From NCBI GenBank assembly GCA_004369085.1, contig ML210178.1, positions 62,001-126,000 on the forward strand: a stretch of 64,000 nucleotides of DNA, in the 5' to 3' direction. A program made the translations under genes and the position numbers. Below, one piece after another: positions 10,105 to 20,670 of this stretch. The stretch comes from Coprinopsis marcescibilis (taxonomy: Eukaryota; Basidiomycota; Agaricomycetes; Agaricales; Psathyrellaceae). The notes below the pieces were generated by a model, which ran no database searches, was not told the DNA's origin, and saw only the letters and a list, made by a program, of their open reading frames with translations. Position 1 is the first letter of the stretch; each line of letters begins with the position of its first letter.

Positions 10105-11370
10105 ATGCCGATCATGCTGCTTTGGCTATTTGTTTTTACCTGGCTGATTGGTATCTGCTTATGTCGACCTACAAATGTCACCATCGACGACTCGGCTGCG
10201 ATGAATTACTTCCCATTGGGCCAGAGGAACTCGAGCGAGTTATCTCGCATTGCCTTTCTTCCACCAATCAACGGACTTTGGTCGAACCAAAATGGGGGAT
10301 GTGGTGAATTCTTCCCGAAAGAGTTAATAGCCTTGAGCAACACAAAGGGGGCAACATACACGGCTACAACATCCCGCGCACCACGTATAGTCCGATCCAT
10401 ACTAATGGTGAGATATTCGAACTCTCCCTCTCATATACTTCGGAGGCTGACTTGGCATGTTGCATCAGGTTCTGAGATCCATCTGTATCTCACTCTATCC
10501 AACGAAGCACGCACCGAATGTGACATAGTCCTGGACAACATTTCATCTCACAAGCTCCGCCTTGCACCAGGCAGCTTGACAGAGCAATTTGCCTATCAAG
10601 TTCCAGTCGTCTCGTTCACTGGTTTGGACCAGACTTGGCACAAAATTGAGATCCAAGTCCTTGGATTCACTCGCCCCCGCCAAAATTATGTCAATTTTGA
10701 TTATGCAGAATTCGTGTGCGTATAGGTCAACACTCTAGCTGTGCCCTATGAATATCGAGCTTACTCTGACACCTGATCCTTGAATAGATGGGATCCAGAG
10801 AAAGGGTCACCCGAGCTATATTCCACAATCGCCGGTGCGACTTCCGTCCAGACAGCACCGTCGATAGGCCCAATCGTTGCCATTGCGATTGGAGGGACAC
10901 TGAGCGTAGGGGTTGCGATCATCTTGGCTACATACTGTATAGTCAGGCGCCGGCGCCTTCTATCTGCAACGTGTGTTTCCAGTGGTGGCGAGTCACATTC
11001 ACATGTGCAGCCATACCCAGCCCACAATCTTCTACGTACGAGCAGCCCAGACCCGGTGTCAGAGAAATATCAACTCAAAGTCGCTATCCAAGCCCACAAA
11101 ATGGAGCAGGAGATCCTTTTAATCGCTGGGAACCTTGAGGCCATCACGCAGAACGCCAGCCAAGGGGATGTGTGGCGGGAGCCAAGCAATAGGCTGAAGT
11201 TGACAGACATCCAAGAACAGATCAGGGGGTTGAGCCTCCAAATTAGAAACCTGCGACAAATTCCAGCCCTGGGATCAACTCTGACCACAAGCATCGCGGA
11301 CAATCCTCCTGGATACACACCGCAAGCATCCTTGGCACCTCTACCAGTGGCGGTCATTGGGCCCTCGTAG
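10105..11370 (+). CDS. Type-I membrane protein, paralogue of the protein at 43282-44636
   Basis: A signal peptide (about residues 1-20) precedes a beta-rich ectodomain that aligns with the 43282 protein: PTNVTIDDS/PTNITVDDS, FLPPINGLW/FLPPINAYW, NEARTECDIVLDN/NSMRTECEVYIDN, YVNFDYAEF/FVNFDYAVF. A TM helix (IGPIVAIAIGGTLSVGVAII), a basic patch (RRRR-like VRRRRLL), a coiled coil (DIQEQIRGLSLQIRNLRQ) and PPGY follow. The second intron (10716-10787) is secure and has the same phase as in the paralogue. At the position of the paralogue's first intron there is a good donor (GTGAGA, 10408), but the obvious acceptor (10468) breaks the frame. An acceptor at 10476, or retention, keeps it. The product is therefore about 374 or 397 aa. 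If only the 10468 site works, the gene is defective. Confidence 0.75.
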
Positions 11371-11859
11371 TAACTATGTCATTTCTCAAGCTTCAGCATG
11401 GTATATCCTTAATCATGTACTTACAAGTATTAGTAACAAGTCAAACAATTAAGCGCCCGCGGAAAGAAATTAGCATGACGCTTGCTGATTCTACGTAAGC
11501 CGATGAGAGTGCCGATATGATCAACTGGAATTTCCAAGACTCGCGAGCAACCTCGCACTGGTGCTTGCTCTGACAGTCGGTTAGCTCAAAGCTAAATCAC
11601 GACGTTGGACGCCTGCGTACGAGTTCTGACATACCCCGATGATTTTGGTTGGTAATAGTAATATTTCATTCAGGCTGACTGTCATTTTGTCTGAGGGTCA
11701 GGCCTTGAATGGTTCGCGCACAGAGTGGAGAGGTACCTACACGGGTGTCAATTCCTCGCGGATACCCGTGGCAAGAGATGAGTCCACTCCGCCTTGAGAT
11801 TCGCACATCGCCAATGCCTGCTCGTACAGTGATATTATCCAACATATCACGTTGGTTTT
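11371..11859. other. Intergenic between converging genes
   Basis: About 490 bp between the 3' ends of two converging genes. Nothing recognisable. Confidence 0.5.
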
Positions 11860-13000
11860 CTATATCCTTCTCGCGCAGGAGTCGGAGGCGGGGTCTCGAT
11901 CAAACACGTCGGGGTTGTTCGCCCTGACGGTATTCAAGCTATCGATGCATTGGTCGATTTCTTGTGAGTCCGAAAGAAGCGAGTCGCGATTGCGCAAAAG
12001 GACGGCATTGACAAAAGCCCTGTGAGCCTTTAGTCTGAGATCTCCCAAATGGGATATTTCTTGTGTTGGTATAGACCGGATGGCTTCCCGTGCTGATTCG
12101 ACTGCGCGCTGCAGATTCGCATCCAAGGGCCTGCCCTCCATCTCCGCATTGCTCGTCTGAGGCCCTTTCACTATAACGTCGGCCAGGTTCGCGAGCGACC
12201 TTGCACGGTTATGGGTGCTCTCTGCCATTCTGAATGCGGAAGCCGCCTACTCCCACACGTCGACAGCAGCGTCGAAATCCGCAACAATACCGCCTTGCAA
12301 TATACACCGATAGCAGCATCATCACTCGAAACGATTCCGTGCGAGCGAGGTCCCGAGGTTGCTTTAGAAGCTCCATGTAACATTTCAGTGACGTGATTCT
12401 TCCAGAAAGATGTACCTCATCCCCTGATTCGAAACAGACCTCCCCCAGCTTGATTGTAGCCATTTCGCGTTGCTCCTGCGACCCGAATAACAGTGATTAA
12501 TCGTATCTACTGATGGCTTCGCCCAAGTCGGATCGACAATACTCCGCAAGGTGGGCGTCGCCAAGGGATACCCTCAGTTGATGGAGGATTTCCTGAGATG
12601 GAGGCTTGCCCATGTATGCTGCCAATTCGCTCAAGTGTCTTTTCACTTGAACTATCTGTGTCGGTTGCCCAATATCCGATTTGCATAGTTCCAGCACGGT
12701 GAAGTCAAGCCCGAGAAGTGTTAAGACGCGGTCTGTGGTCATGTGTGGTTGATATCGAAGGGCTTGTCGGTTTGTGTCCACGCTGTGTTGCAGGGCATCC
12801 AGTTTTCCATCGCCTGAACACTGTATGTAGATATCCCATTGACGTTGCCCTTGCTCGAAGTAAGCGTCCCATTTCTGTTGTCGTGACTGGCAACTAGACG
12901 AGAAGAGGGCGCCCATGGGCGTTGTGTAGGAATTCAAATGACCAAAAACACGAGGTGAGCATGAAAAGGAAGACTCTGTAGACCCACTACTAAACACCAT
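11860..13000 (-). CDS. Probable TPR-like helical-repeat protein, uncertain model
   Basis: Three open segments line up on the minus strand. The first starts at the ATG at 13000 and runs to about 12510. The second runs from about 12475 to a donor near 12325. The third, from about 12260, begins AASAFRMAESTHNRARSLANLADV. The last intron (about 62 nt, GTGTAT...GGAGTAG) is phase-consistent. The join between the first two segments is not: I found no splice pair that keeps frame. The protein shows repeating units of about 42-45 aa of the form LLGLDF...LELCKSDIGQP, SLGDAHLAEYCRSDLGEAIS and KLGEVCFESGDEVHLSG. These resemble the TPR arrays found in front of CHAT domains in basidiomycete proteins, but no CHAT protease domain is present. 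It could be a degraded or truncated member of that family. Confidence 0.4.
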
Positions 13001-13587
13001 CACCTCAGGGCTAATGCGGCTGTGGGTTGTGTCCCCATTCGCCGACACGATGGAGAAGATATTCTGCGCTGCAGGCGTTCAAACGTTCGCCGTTCATGCA
13101 ACGAGGGCTATGGCGAATTCCGCATGTTCAAGCCGATCAGATGGATTCTGTGAATAAAAAGTTTAATATTCTGCTATCGACAAATCGATTGCACTCCATG
13201 AAAAGAAGGTAGAAGGGAGTCCTGATAGTTACAAGACTCCAGAGCCCGAGCAAAGCGGGTTTCATCGACTCGGATCATGATCCCACTACTGCCAGTGCCC
13301 TGGGGCTGAATGGCTTCCTCTACCTTGAAGGACTAGGCACGCAGAAGACATCCATGTACACTTCCCAACTATTTGCTTGAATCCCGATTTCAAATTGCCA
13401 AATTCGTCTTTCATGTCATCTTTGGGCCAACCTGGGGAAGGGGATTTTGAAAGCTAATTAAAGGGAATAAGGTGAGCGTGGAGATTCTTTCTCTTGCTAC
13501 GCTTGCTTGGATTCTCAAATCAGACCTTCTTGGTATACAGTGCACGAACCCTTGGCTTGTAGCGATTTAAGCCTGTCAATCGAGGTC
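13001..13587. other. Intergenic between divergent genes
   Basis: About 590 bp separating the minus-strand TPR-like gene from the F-box gene. No convincing promoter element. Confidence 0.4.
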
Positions 13588-14937
13588 ATGGACCAGATTC
13601 CACCAGAGCTGCTGTGCTATATCTTTTCGCTTGCGTGTGCTGGCCAGTGCATTCTAGTAGACCAAGCGAGCGATTTTTCGATGCCACCAATCTCACATCC
13701 TTCCCCACCGCTACCCACAGCTATCGTCCTACTTTCCGTTTGCAACCTTTGGAAGAACGTTGCGGAAACAACCTCAACCCTATGGAATACTGTTGAAGTT
13801 CGCTACAACGAAGCGAGGGCCTCTAAAGAACGACAGCTGGACCGATTTCTGACAGCACTGGACATCATCCTCTGTCGCTCAGGATCTGCTCCTCTCCACG
13901 TTCGCCTCATCGGCAACCGCCAATCAAGGCTGCAAAGCTACGAACGCCAGCCAGGGACGATGATGGTTTGGGGTGCTTTGCTCCAGCATTGCGTCAGATT
14001 GGCATCGTTTCAAGCCTGCCAAACGGACATCATCGACGCTCTATTTCGCAAGCACGATTTTCCTGCCCTTTCGTCACTGTATATCCATGGCGGCGCCTAC
14101 ACAGCGCTCAATATCGCGGGCAACCTACCAAACCTTCGACACTACACCATGATCAACATTCATATTCTCACTCGAATCGACGTCCCATGGCACCAGCTCA
14201 CATCGTTATGCATCCATTTTAGCAGTCCTCGAAACAGAATGCAACACCTATCTTGGAGAGACATCCTTCAGCCTTTGGAAACGATGCCTCAGTTGGTGGA
14301 TCTGTGTGCCAACTTTGCTGGGGCAAGATATTCTAGCTGGAACGTAAATCCTTATAAGCGGATAGAACTTCCACATCTTCAGACTTTAGAGCTGCAAAAC
14401 TCTTCCCATATCTTTGAACATTCACTGCTACAGCAAATTTCCACCCCAAAGCTTATGTCCGTCGATCTGGTCGTCAAGCTACACGATTCGGGTTCCGTAG
14501 ACATGGTCCGCCATTTCCTTTCCCAAAGTAACCTTCGCCAACTGCGTATTTGCTTCTGCGCATCATCCCTTCTGGACAAGTACGAATTCGGCTCATGGAA
14601 GCACCTGGGCTATATGCAGGGCGATGACCCTGACACTTGGAGTGGATGGCGGGTGGACGCCTTCCCCTCAATTGGTCAATTGTCGGACTCGGACACCTTT
14701 CAAGCCGGGGTCTTCCAACTTGCACGACTCTCCCGCTCTTTTGTGGACCACTTCGGCCCCGATGCACTCATGCATAATATGATAGGGACGCTATTGAAAG
14801 CCTCTACTCCCGTCCAGCGAACTACCGAGATGGAAAGTGGCATTGCGGATGTGCAGTGTAGTAGAGTATGGAGTGATGTAATGTCCGCTGCTGCTGCTTC
14901 GACTTCAACGATGGTCACGGTAATCGTGGCTTTCTGA
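13588..14937 (+). CDS. F-box-like protein with leucine-rich C-terminal region
   Basis: An intronless frame of 449 aa. The ATG at 13588 (MDQIPPELLCYIFSLA) is chosen because it opens directly on the F-box helix. The F-box-like segment is residues 1-70 with LLSVCNLWKNVAETTSTLW, the usual basidiomycete form. A long leucine-rich region follows in which each unit measures a distance along sorted residues (PALSSLYIHG, LPNLRHYTMINI, LPHLQTLELQNSS). Proteins of this type are thought to be substrate adaptors of SCF ubiquitin ligases, binding Skp1 through the F-box. The family is greatly expanded in Agaricomycetes, so the substrate cannot be predicted. No disruptions. Confidence 0.8.
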   Translation: MDQIPPELLCYIFSLACAGQCILVDQASDFSMPPISHPSPPLPTAIVLLSVCNLWKNVAETTSTLWNTVEVRYNEARASKERQLDRFLTALDIILCRSGSAPLHVRLIGNRQSRLQSYERQPGTMMVWGALLQHCVRLASFQACQTDIIDALFRKHDFPALSSLYIHGGAYTALNIAGNLPNLRHYTMINIHILTRIDVPWHQLTSLCIHFSSPRNRMQHLSWRDILQPLETMPQLVDLCANFAGARYSSWNVNPYKRIELPHLQTLELQNSSHIFEHSLLQQISTPKLMSVDLVVKLHDSGSVDMVRHFLSQSNLRQLRICFCASSLLDKYEFGSWKHLGYMQGDDPDTWSGWRVDAFPSIGQLSDSDTFQAGVFQLARLSRSFVDHFGPDALMHNMIGTLLKASTPVQRTTEMESGIADVQCSRVWSDVMSAAAASTSTMVTVIVAF

Positions 14938-15358
14938 ATGGGTTTTAAATGAAGGATAGTATGACTTTGTTTAAATAAAAGATCGATCTAATATCACTGA
15001 TCACGACTCGAAGCGGGTTCCCCTTCTTTGTCGGAACTTCCAATTTAAACGGACGCGCGCTGCGCGCTCGGAGGCTTCAGATTCCTTTTGACGAACAAGA
15101 AAAAGCAAATTTGTCCGGCTACATACGTATTTGTGGACCGCGATCTACTGTATCATCAAGTACTTGCAAGTTTGCCTTTCATTGTTCGCCGCAGTCCGCA
15201 GCCAAATCCTTGTCGTAAGTGGCTCTGAGATCTGATTCCTTGTTGCTAGCAACAACAGTGTTCGATACAAGACCAGAATGCAAAAACTCTCCTCCCACAC
15301 TCTTCCACATACCACATACAGCAATACTCTATTCTCCGCGTAAGGCATATCGAGCAGA
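14938..15358. other. Intergenic between two F-box genes
   Basis: A 421-bp spacer. It contains an AT-rich 3' region (14970-14995) and a short GCGCGC-rich palindrome-like patch at 15054-15070. No gene. Confidence 0.4.
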
Positions 15359-17411
15359 ATGCTTGACACGCTGCCCCTCGAGCTGTTGCCAGAGATTGCG
15401 AACCAGCTACCCCTGTTCGCAATGCCTTCGACACTTTTATCTCTGGCGCTCACCAGTCGAAGGATGTCCGACCTCATCCTCCCATTAATCTGGTCTCATT
15501 TGGTATTGAAGAACGAGGAGGTTGCCCACCCAGTCATCCAAACGATTCTTTCCAACCCAGACAAGGGGCGTCTGGTTCGAAGTATCCACATTCGCTCAGG
15601 ACCGCCGCGCCCTGACGAAAGGGATCTACACGACGAGGAGGAAGCACCCAACTCCTTGACAGACCTTGAAGTTGCAGTCAAAAAGGGCCTCCTTCCAATT
15701 CTTGAAGCTTTGGAGATACATCTTGAATGTGCGGAACAGTGCAGCTGGTACTTCATCAACGGAAGTGCATCATATTCGGATTTCTCAGGCCTGGGAAAGC
15801 CTCTTTGGAGGGCTCTTGATACCTCTTGCCCTAGGTTTCGTACCCTGATCTTGACAGGTGTTCAGGAGGTGGAATTTCTACTCAGTTTAGGGGACCGTCG
15901 GACCGATCCCTCTCATATGCTTAGCTTGATGGTAGGCAGTTCGCACAGGATTCTCGTGAGCCAGGTTTGACAATTGCACAGAACATTACAAGCTTCACAT
16001 TCCACATCTGGTGGGCTGACCTTGAGACATTGCAACCAAAGCTAATGAGCTACATCGGAGCCCTCTCCCCACGCCTGCGCGTCCTGGACATAGGAATGAT
16101 AGATGGCGGAACAGTCGCAGTACAGGACAGCTGGCTGGACGCCACTCCCCTCCTCGACCTCACCATTCCTTTCCTAGAGTCTCTTACCCTTCGATACCAC
16201 TTCTTTAAGGAGCCGGAAGCAGCGATGGATTTTTGGAAACGGCACAGCAACCTGGAGTATATAAGCATTGCCCAAGGAGACCAGACATACTCATATCTTC
16301 CTCCGTGCTTTACTGAAGAAGTCCAGACCCTCCCAAACTTCTTACCCAAGCTAAAATATCTGGTGGTACGTCCTCTCCCACATTACGTACTCATCGAACT
16401 GCGCGAGTCTTAAAGTACATGGCTAGGCACCATTCCAAGACGTCCGAAAGCTGGCACCCATACTACATCGGCTGACAAGCCTTTCCATCCTCGACACGCT
16501 CGATACCCAAGTTCCTTATCTCTTGCGCCAAATCCTGCCTTCTGGACTCCCAAATTTGAAGAGCCTATGTATTCATCAAGAGTGGGACCAATTCTTGGAC
16601 CTCCCGCTGGACCATCCCTTCACAGAAGGTTGCCTCTGGAACTACGACAACATCAGCCAGTCAATTCCAGCCAGTCCCGACATTGAATACCAATACCACC
16701 GCAGAGAACTAGATTTTGTCGCTTATGCGCGCGCAATCGTCCTTGGGGCACCTAACATAGAAGAGCTTGCCTGGGCTACAGCTCGTCCGGTGGACGTGGA
16801 ACAATTCTACGTATGTATACCACCGACATTATCCCATGATCTCAGCGCAACCTGACCGTCTTTTGACAATGCTCCAGGACACCATTGGTGCAGAGCTTTC
16901 CTCCTTGAGCAGACTGCAGCGCTTCTTTTTCCGCGGTGCCTGCGAAGGCTCCGGTCACCTCAACCAAGAGGATGTGGGGCCGAAGCAGCTCATAACTTTC
17001 GCCCGTCGGCTCGCAGAGGTGTGTCCAAGATTGACCGTTGTTAGTGACGTCGGGGCGTATTCAATTATGGACGACTACACCCAAGTTTGCATAAGCCGGG
17101 ACGAAAGAGGGAAGGTTTCAAGAACCAGGCTTATTGCTGGAAATGGGCTGCAATTGGGCCAGGAGAATAGGGCATTCCCCCGTGTACACCACAGAATTTG
17201 GCGAAAGTCTAATGAAAAATTTATGTATTCAGAATTGTTGGGGCGGACTATTCGTCAACGTACAAGGCTTGATATTTGGGACCCAATTGAACCACCTCAT
17301 TGGCATGCTTGTGCCCGTGGTTATAAAGACATGCTTGAAGAGTGGCGGCCTACCACCGAAAGTCGCAACCGTGACAGCCGATTTGCGCCTGCATGCATCG
17401 CTTCGGTTTGA
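15359..17411 (+). CDS. F-box-like / leucine-rich repeat protein
   Basis: Four exons: 15359-15931, 15982-16365, 16427-16810, 16878-17411. All are multiples of three and give 624 aa. The N-terminus MLDTLPLELLPEIANQLPL followed by LLSLALTSRRMSDLILPLIWSHL is a typical F-box. The rest is leucine-rich (LSPRLRVLDIGMI, IPFLESLTLRYHFF, LPNLKSLCIHQEW, APNIEELAWATA), consistent with an irregular LRR solenoid. It probably serves as an SCF adaptor; the partner is unknown. It lies directly downstream of another F-box gene in the same orientation, but the two sequences are not close copies. Confidence in the exon structure is high because every intron is phase 0 with good consensus ends (GTAGGC/ACAG, GTACGT/CTAG, GTATGT/CCAG). 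Confidence 0.85.
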
Positions 17412-17550
17412 ACCGAGGTTGGATCGACCATCTCCTCCTCGTACCCTTCCATCCGACATCTGGCAGCACCAATTCTTGACATTTAGATTAAACCGTGCAT
17501 CGGTAGTCCGTCAAGTTACCACGGAGGCTTGTATTAGATGCAGGTAGACA

Positions 17551-17601
17551 GATCGATAGATCGATAGATAATAGATAGATAGATAATGGATAGATAGATA
17601 T
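17551..17601. repeat. GATA microsatellite
   Basis: Repeated GATA units interrupted by GATC and GATAAT variants, lying between the 3' ends of the F-box gene and the membrane protein on the other strand. Confidence 0.8.
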
Positions 17602-17608
17602 GAATCTA

Positions 17609-19647
17609 CTACTCTCGGTAAGCTGGTGGCTGCTCAGCAGGTGCTGTAGTGGTTCCCCCTTGCGGTTGCGGCTGATGTGTACTCTGAGCTGGCGGCTGTG
17701 TTTGCGCAGGCGGTGGGGAATGCTCTGGAGGGCCAGGCATCACATATTGTGCCGGAGGCGGTCCCGGTGGCGGCGGAAACGCAACACCTGAAGATGGCAA
17801 TGCAGACGAAGGCTGACCTTCCCTTGGTCCGGCGCTTACAGGCGTAGGGAAAGATGGGGCAGGCATTGGAGGACCTGGAGCTGGTGGCGATGGTGGAGAG
17901 CTCATATTCGCCAGGTTGAGAGGAGGTGATTGTCCGACGTGGCCAGGCGGAGGCCCTGGTGGAGGCTGCCAAGACAGAGGTGACTGGTGAGTAGGAACCT
18001 GAGTAGGGATGGGTGATTCCCAGCTTGGTATATGTGCCGAAGTCGCTGCCGGTGGGGGAGAAGTGGGCCATGCAGGAGGGGAATACGGAGGTGCAGGAGG
18101 ATTCCATTGATTGTTTGCATTAGGTGCACCTCCCCAAGGTCCGTACTGGCCGTTCTGCGGACTGCTGTGAAGTGGATAGTTGTGGCCTGTGGAAATCACA
18201 CGGTAAGCTTCCCTCACATATAAATCAAGCTGGACTTGCGAGACTTACCACTCTGACTATGCGGATTGTATGGTGGTCGTTGGTGTTCCACAAAGCGAAT
18301 CATCCTGCGCCGTCTTCTGTACCATGACCCAAGGAAGAGAATCAGAATCAGAATTGCGGCGAGGACACCGACGATGATGTTCCGGGTGCCATTGTTGCTG
18401 CTGTTCGTGTTGGATGAACTGGTTGTAGGAGACGACCCGTCGAACGTGGTGTCGGACGATGCTTCAAAAGTAGCATAGTCAACGTAAAATACCTTTACCG
18501 GAACAGGTCAGCAAGAGGCAATCGCACGTAAAGATTTACAGACCTGGTCACCGCTAATTTGAGTGACCTCAACTCTGAGTGTATGCTTTCCAGGCACGAG
18601 AGCTTCTGTATACAACTGGCTGTTGAGCTCCCAGTTGCTCGAGTTTACACGTTGAATGCCATCGACCACCGTGAAAACAGTCGGCGTCCGATTGTCCACA
18701 GAGAAGGTCGCTAGAAGCAGCCCCGAGACCATGTTCTTGGCTCCATAGATAGCGATAGACGACCCTGCATGACACGAAAACGCGGTCAGGGTTTGCACAA
18801 AGAAGAGGATGGTGGCGCGTGCCTGTAAAGTCTAAAGTAAAACTCGCGCCTTGGGTCTTGGTGTGACTCAACGTCTCGCTGAACGGCAAGCCGATTGGCA
18901 GGGACATTGTGCTCCCAACCTCATGGGTCCAATGATTGGCCGAGAACCCGAAAGACCGATCTTGATTATCCTTGACCACTGTCTTCCTCACATACAGGGT
19001 CCGAAGCGAAGAAGAGGGGGTATAAACCGCGTAGTCCAAGTTGAACTGGCCCGAGACAGGGAAGAACTCGACCCGATGTTGACCAGAGGGGAGATTGGTC
19101 AAACTCCACAACTTCACGTTCGTCTAAATGATCAACGAGATTAGTGTCACTTCATCTCCTTTACAAGCGGTTTTGGATAGCACCTATAGCCCGCATATAC
19201 ACACCTTTCCCAAGAGATTATTGCCAATTGCTATTTCTGCTGGCCTCTGATTGCTGCCATCTATCGCATAATTGGCGGCCAAACCAGCTGAAGCAGTTCC
19301 GTAGAACGCTATATCGGTGCCTGCATCCAAGTGAAAGGAGTATAGATTAGACACAATTACACCTTCATTTCGCAAGTCAACGGCCCAGAAGCTTTGAACG
19401 AGTCCAATCCCCAGTCGCATGGCCTGCCTTCGTAGCCAGCAAGAAAAGACTCACCATGAAACGTAATTTCAAACCTGGGCCTCACGTTCAACCCGGTTCC
19501 GTTCACGTCCGTCCTATACACTGACAGAGTCCTTTTAAAGCTCGCTGCAACATCCGTCCTGTTGGTCAACCACGGCGCCTGCCCCGACGAACGACGAATA
19601 TCCGAGTCCGCGTCGTCCACAATGATATACTGTCTGCTGCTTGTCAT
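17609..19647 (-). CDS. Type-I membrane protein with two tandem beta-rich ectodomain modules and proline-rich PPAY tail
   Basis: Six exons (minus strand): 19455-19647, 19205-19320, 18823-19123, 18544-18764, 18249-18492, 17609-18186. The total is 551 codons in phase (550 aa). The ectodomain contains two copies of a module of about 130 aa: a strand with VDDADSDIR, then an FxGTDIAFYGTASAG segment, and a last strand FNLDYAVYT. In the second copy these are FTGSSIAIYGAKN and VFYVDYATF. The 10105 and 43282 proteins have one copy each. No clear signal peptide precedes the first module. The TM helix is at about 315-334 (IIVGVLAAILILILFLG), followed by RRRR. The roughly 215-aa tail is extremely proline-rich and ends in QPPAYRE (PPAY). 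Intron 3 (18765-18822) has a GC donor. Function is unknown; surface sensing is inference. Confidence 0.85.
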
Positions 19648-20670
19648 CGTTCAAGCAGTGTTTCCTCCTGTCTACTGCGGCCGGTTGTATTTCCGCGGGC
19701 TTGCTGAGCTTGGTGGTGAGCTCGAAGATTAGGGGCGTCCGATGGGTTTGAACAAGACGACGGGTGAAGACGACCCACGGTAGAGGTCAAGCCAAGTGCA
19801 ACACCCGATGCTAACCACCCGGCAACGAACAGTACCCACTGCCAATGCTGCTTCTGACAGATTTCACACAAACATGCGTGGTCACGGTCATGAGTCCTGC
19901 GCTTTACATTGACAACCAAAAGAAATCCCTTGCGGCCAATGCTTCGCAATTGTCCCAGAAATAAGTCATTTAGGTGCTATACCTGGTCCATATCAGAGTT
20001 ATAGACGCTCGTTAGAGTATAATCGGCGGATTCATCGGAATGTGGGTGCAGAAGACGAGGCGCGAAGAAGACTTGGAAGACAAGATATTCCTTGGCCGAC
20101 TTGGCTCCACGGTCCGTTCTCTCCCGGAGCCCTATTGTGCGAATCTTCAGGGCAGGCTGACCGTTGGTTGGACCAGGGTACCTATGACGTCCATTGTCAT
20201 CTCAATTATCCGCAACATGTTGTAATTAGATCTTGCATCTATGGCAAGACAAAAGGACAGATACGTCCAGGCGCCATAAGGCTATCGTCAAAGACGAATG
20301 GCGTCAGCCAGCTAGACGTACTAGCTGGTCGACGTGTCTATGATATGGGGCGACTATTACTACGGGGATAAATACTGCATACAAACGAGCAGACGGAGTC
20401 GCGTAGAAAATTGAAGGTCGCAAAAGGAGGCGGCGGAGTATACGAAATAAGGGGGACCATGAATGGCGGAGGAACGATGTCGGGAAAAGATGCTACACTA
20501 CCACGAACCGAACGGAATAAAAACGCAAAATCGATCACAAAAACTCAAATATCGTCCATGCAGTACTACGGAATGTATTTAGGTGTAAAGGGTGGTAAAA
20601 GACAAAGAATGGAGCAAGGGACGTCATAAAGTCCAGAAAATGGGCAACTTTCACGTTCTCTTTTTCCAAT
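19648..20670. other. Intergenic
   Basis: About 1.0 kb. A minus-strand open frame at 19644-19949 has one hydrophobic stretch but no other support. Nothing else is recognisable. Confidence 0.45.

Noticed and set aside
19644..19949. Minus-strand open frame with one hydrophobic stretch overlapping the start of the two-module membrane protein
   Set aside because: No splice-consistent link to the downstream gene, no conserved segment, and it overlaps the ATG region of a well-supported gene in another frame.
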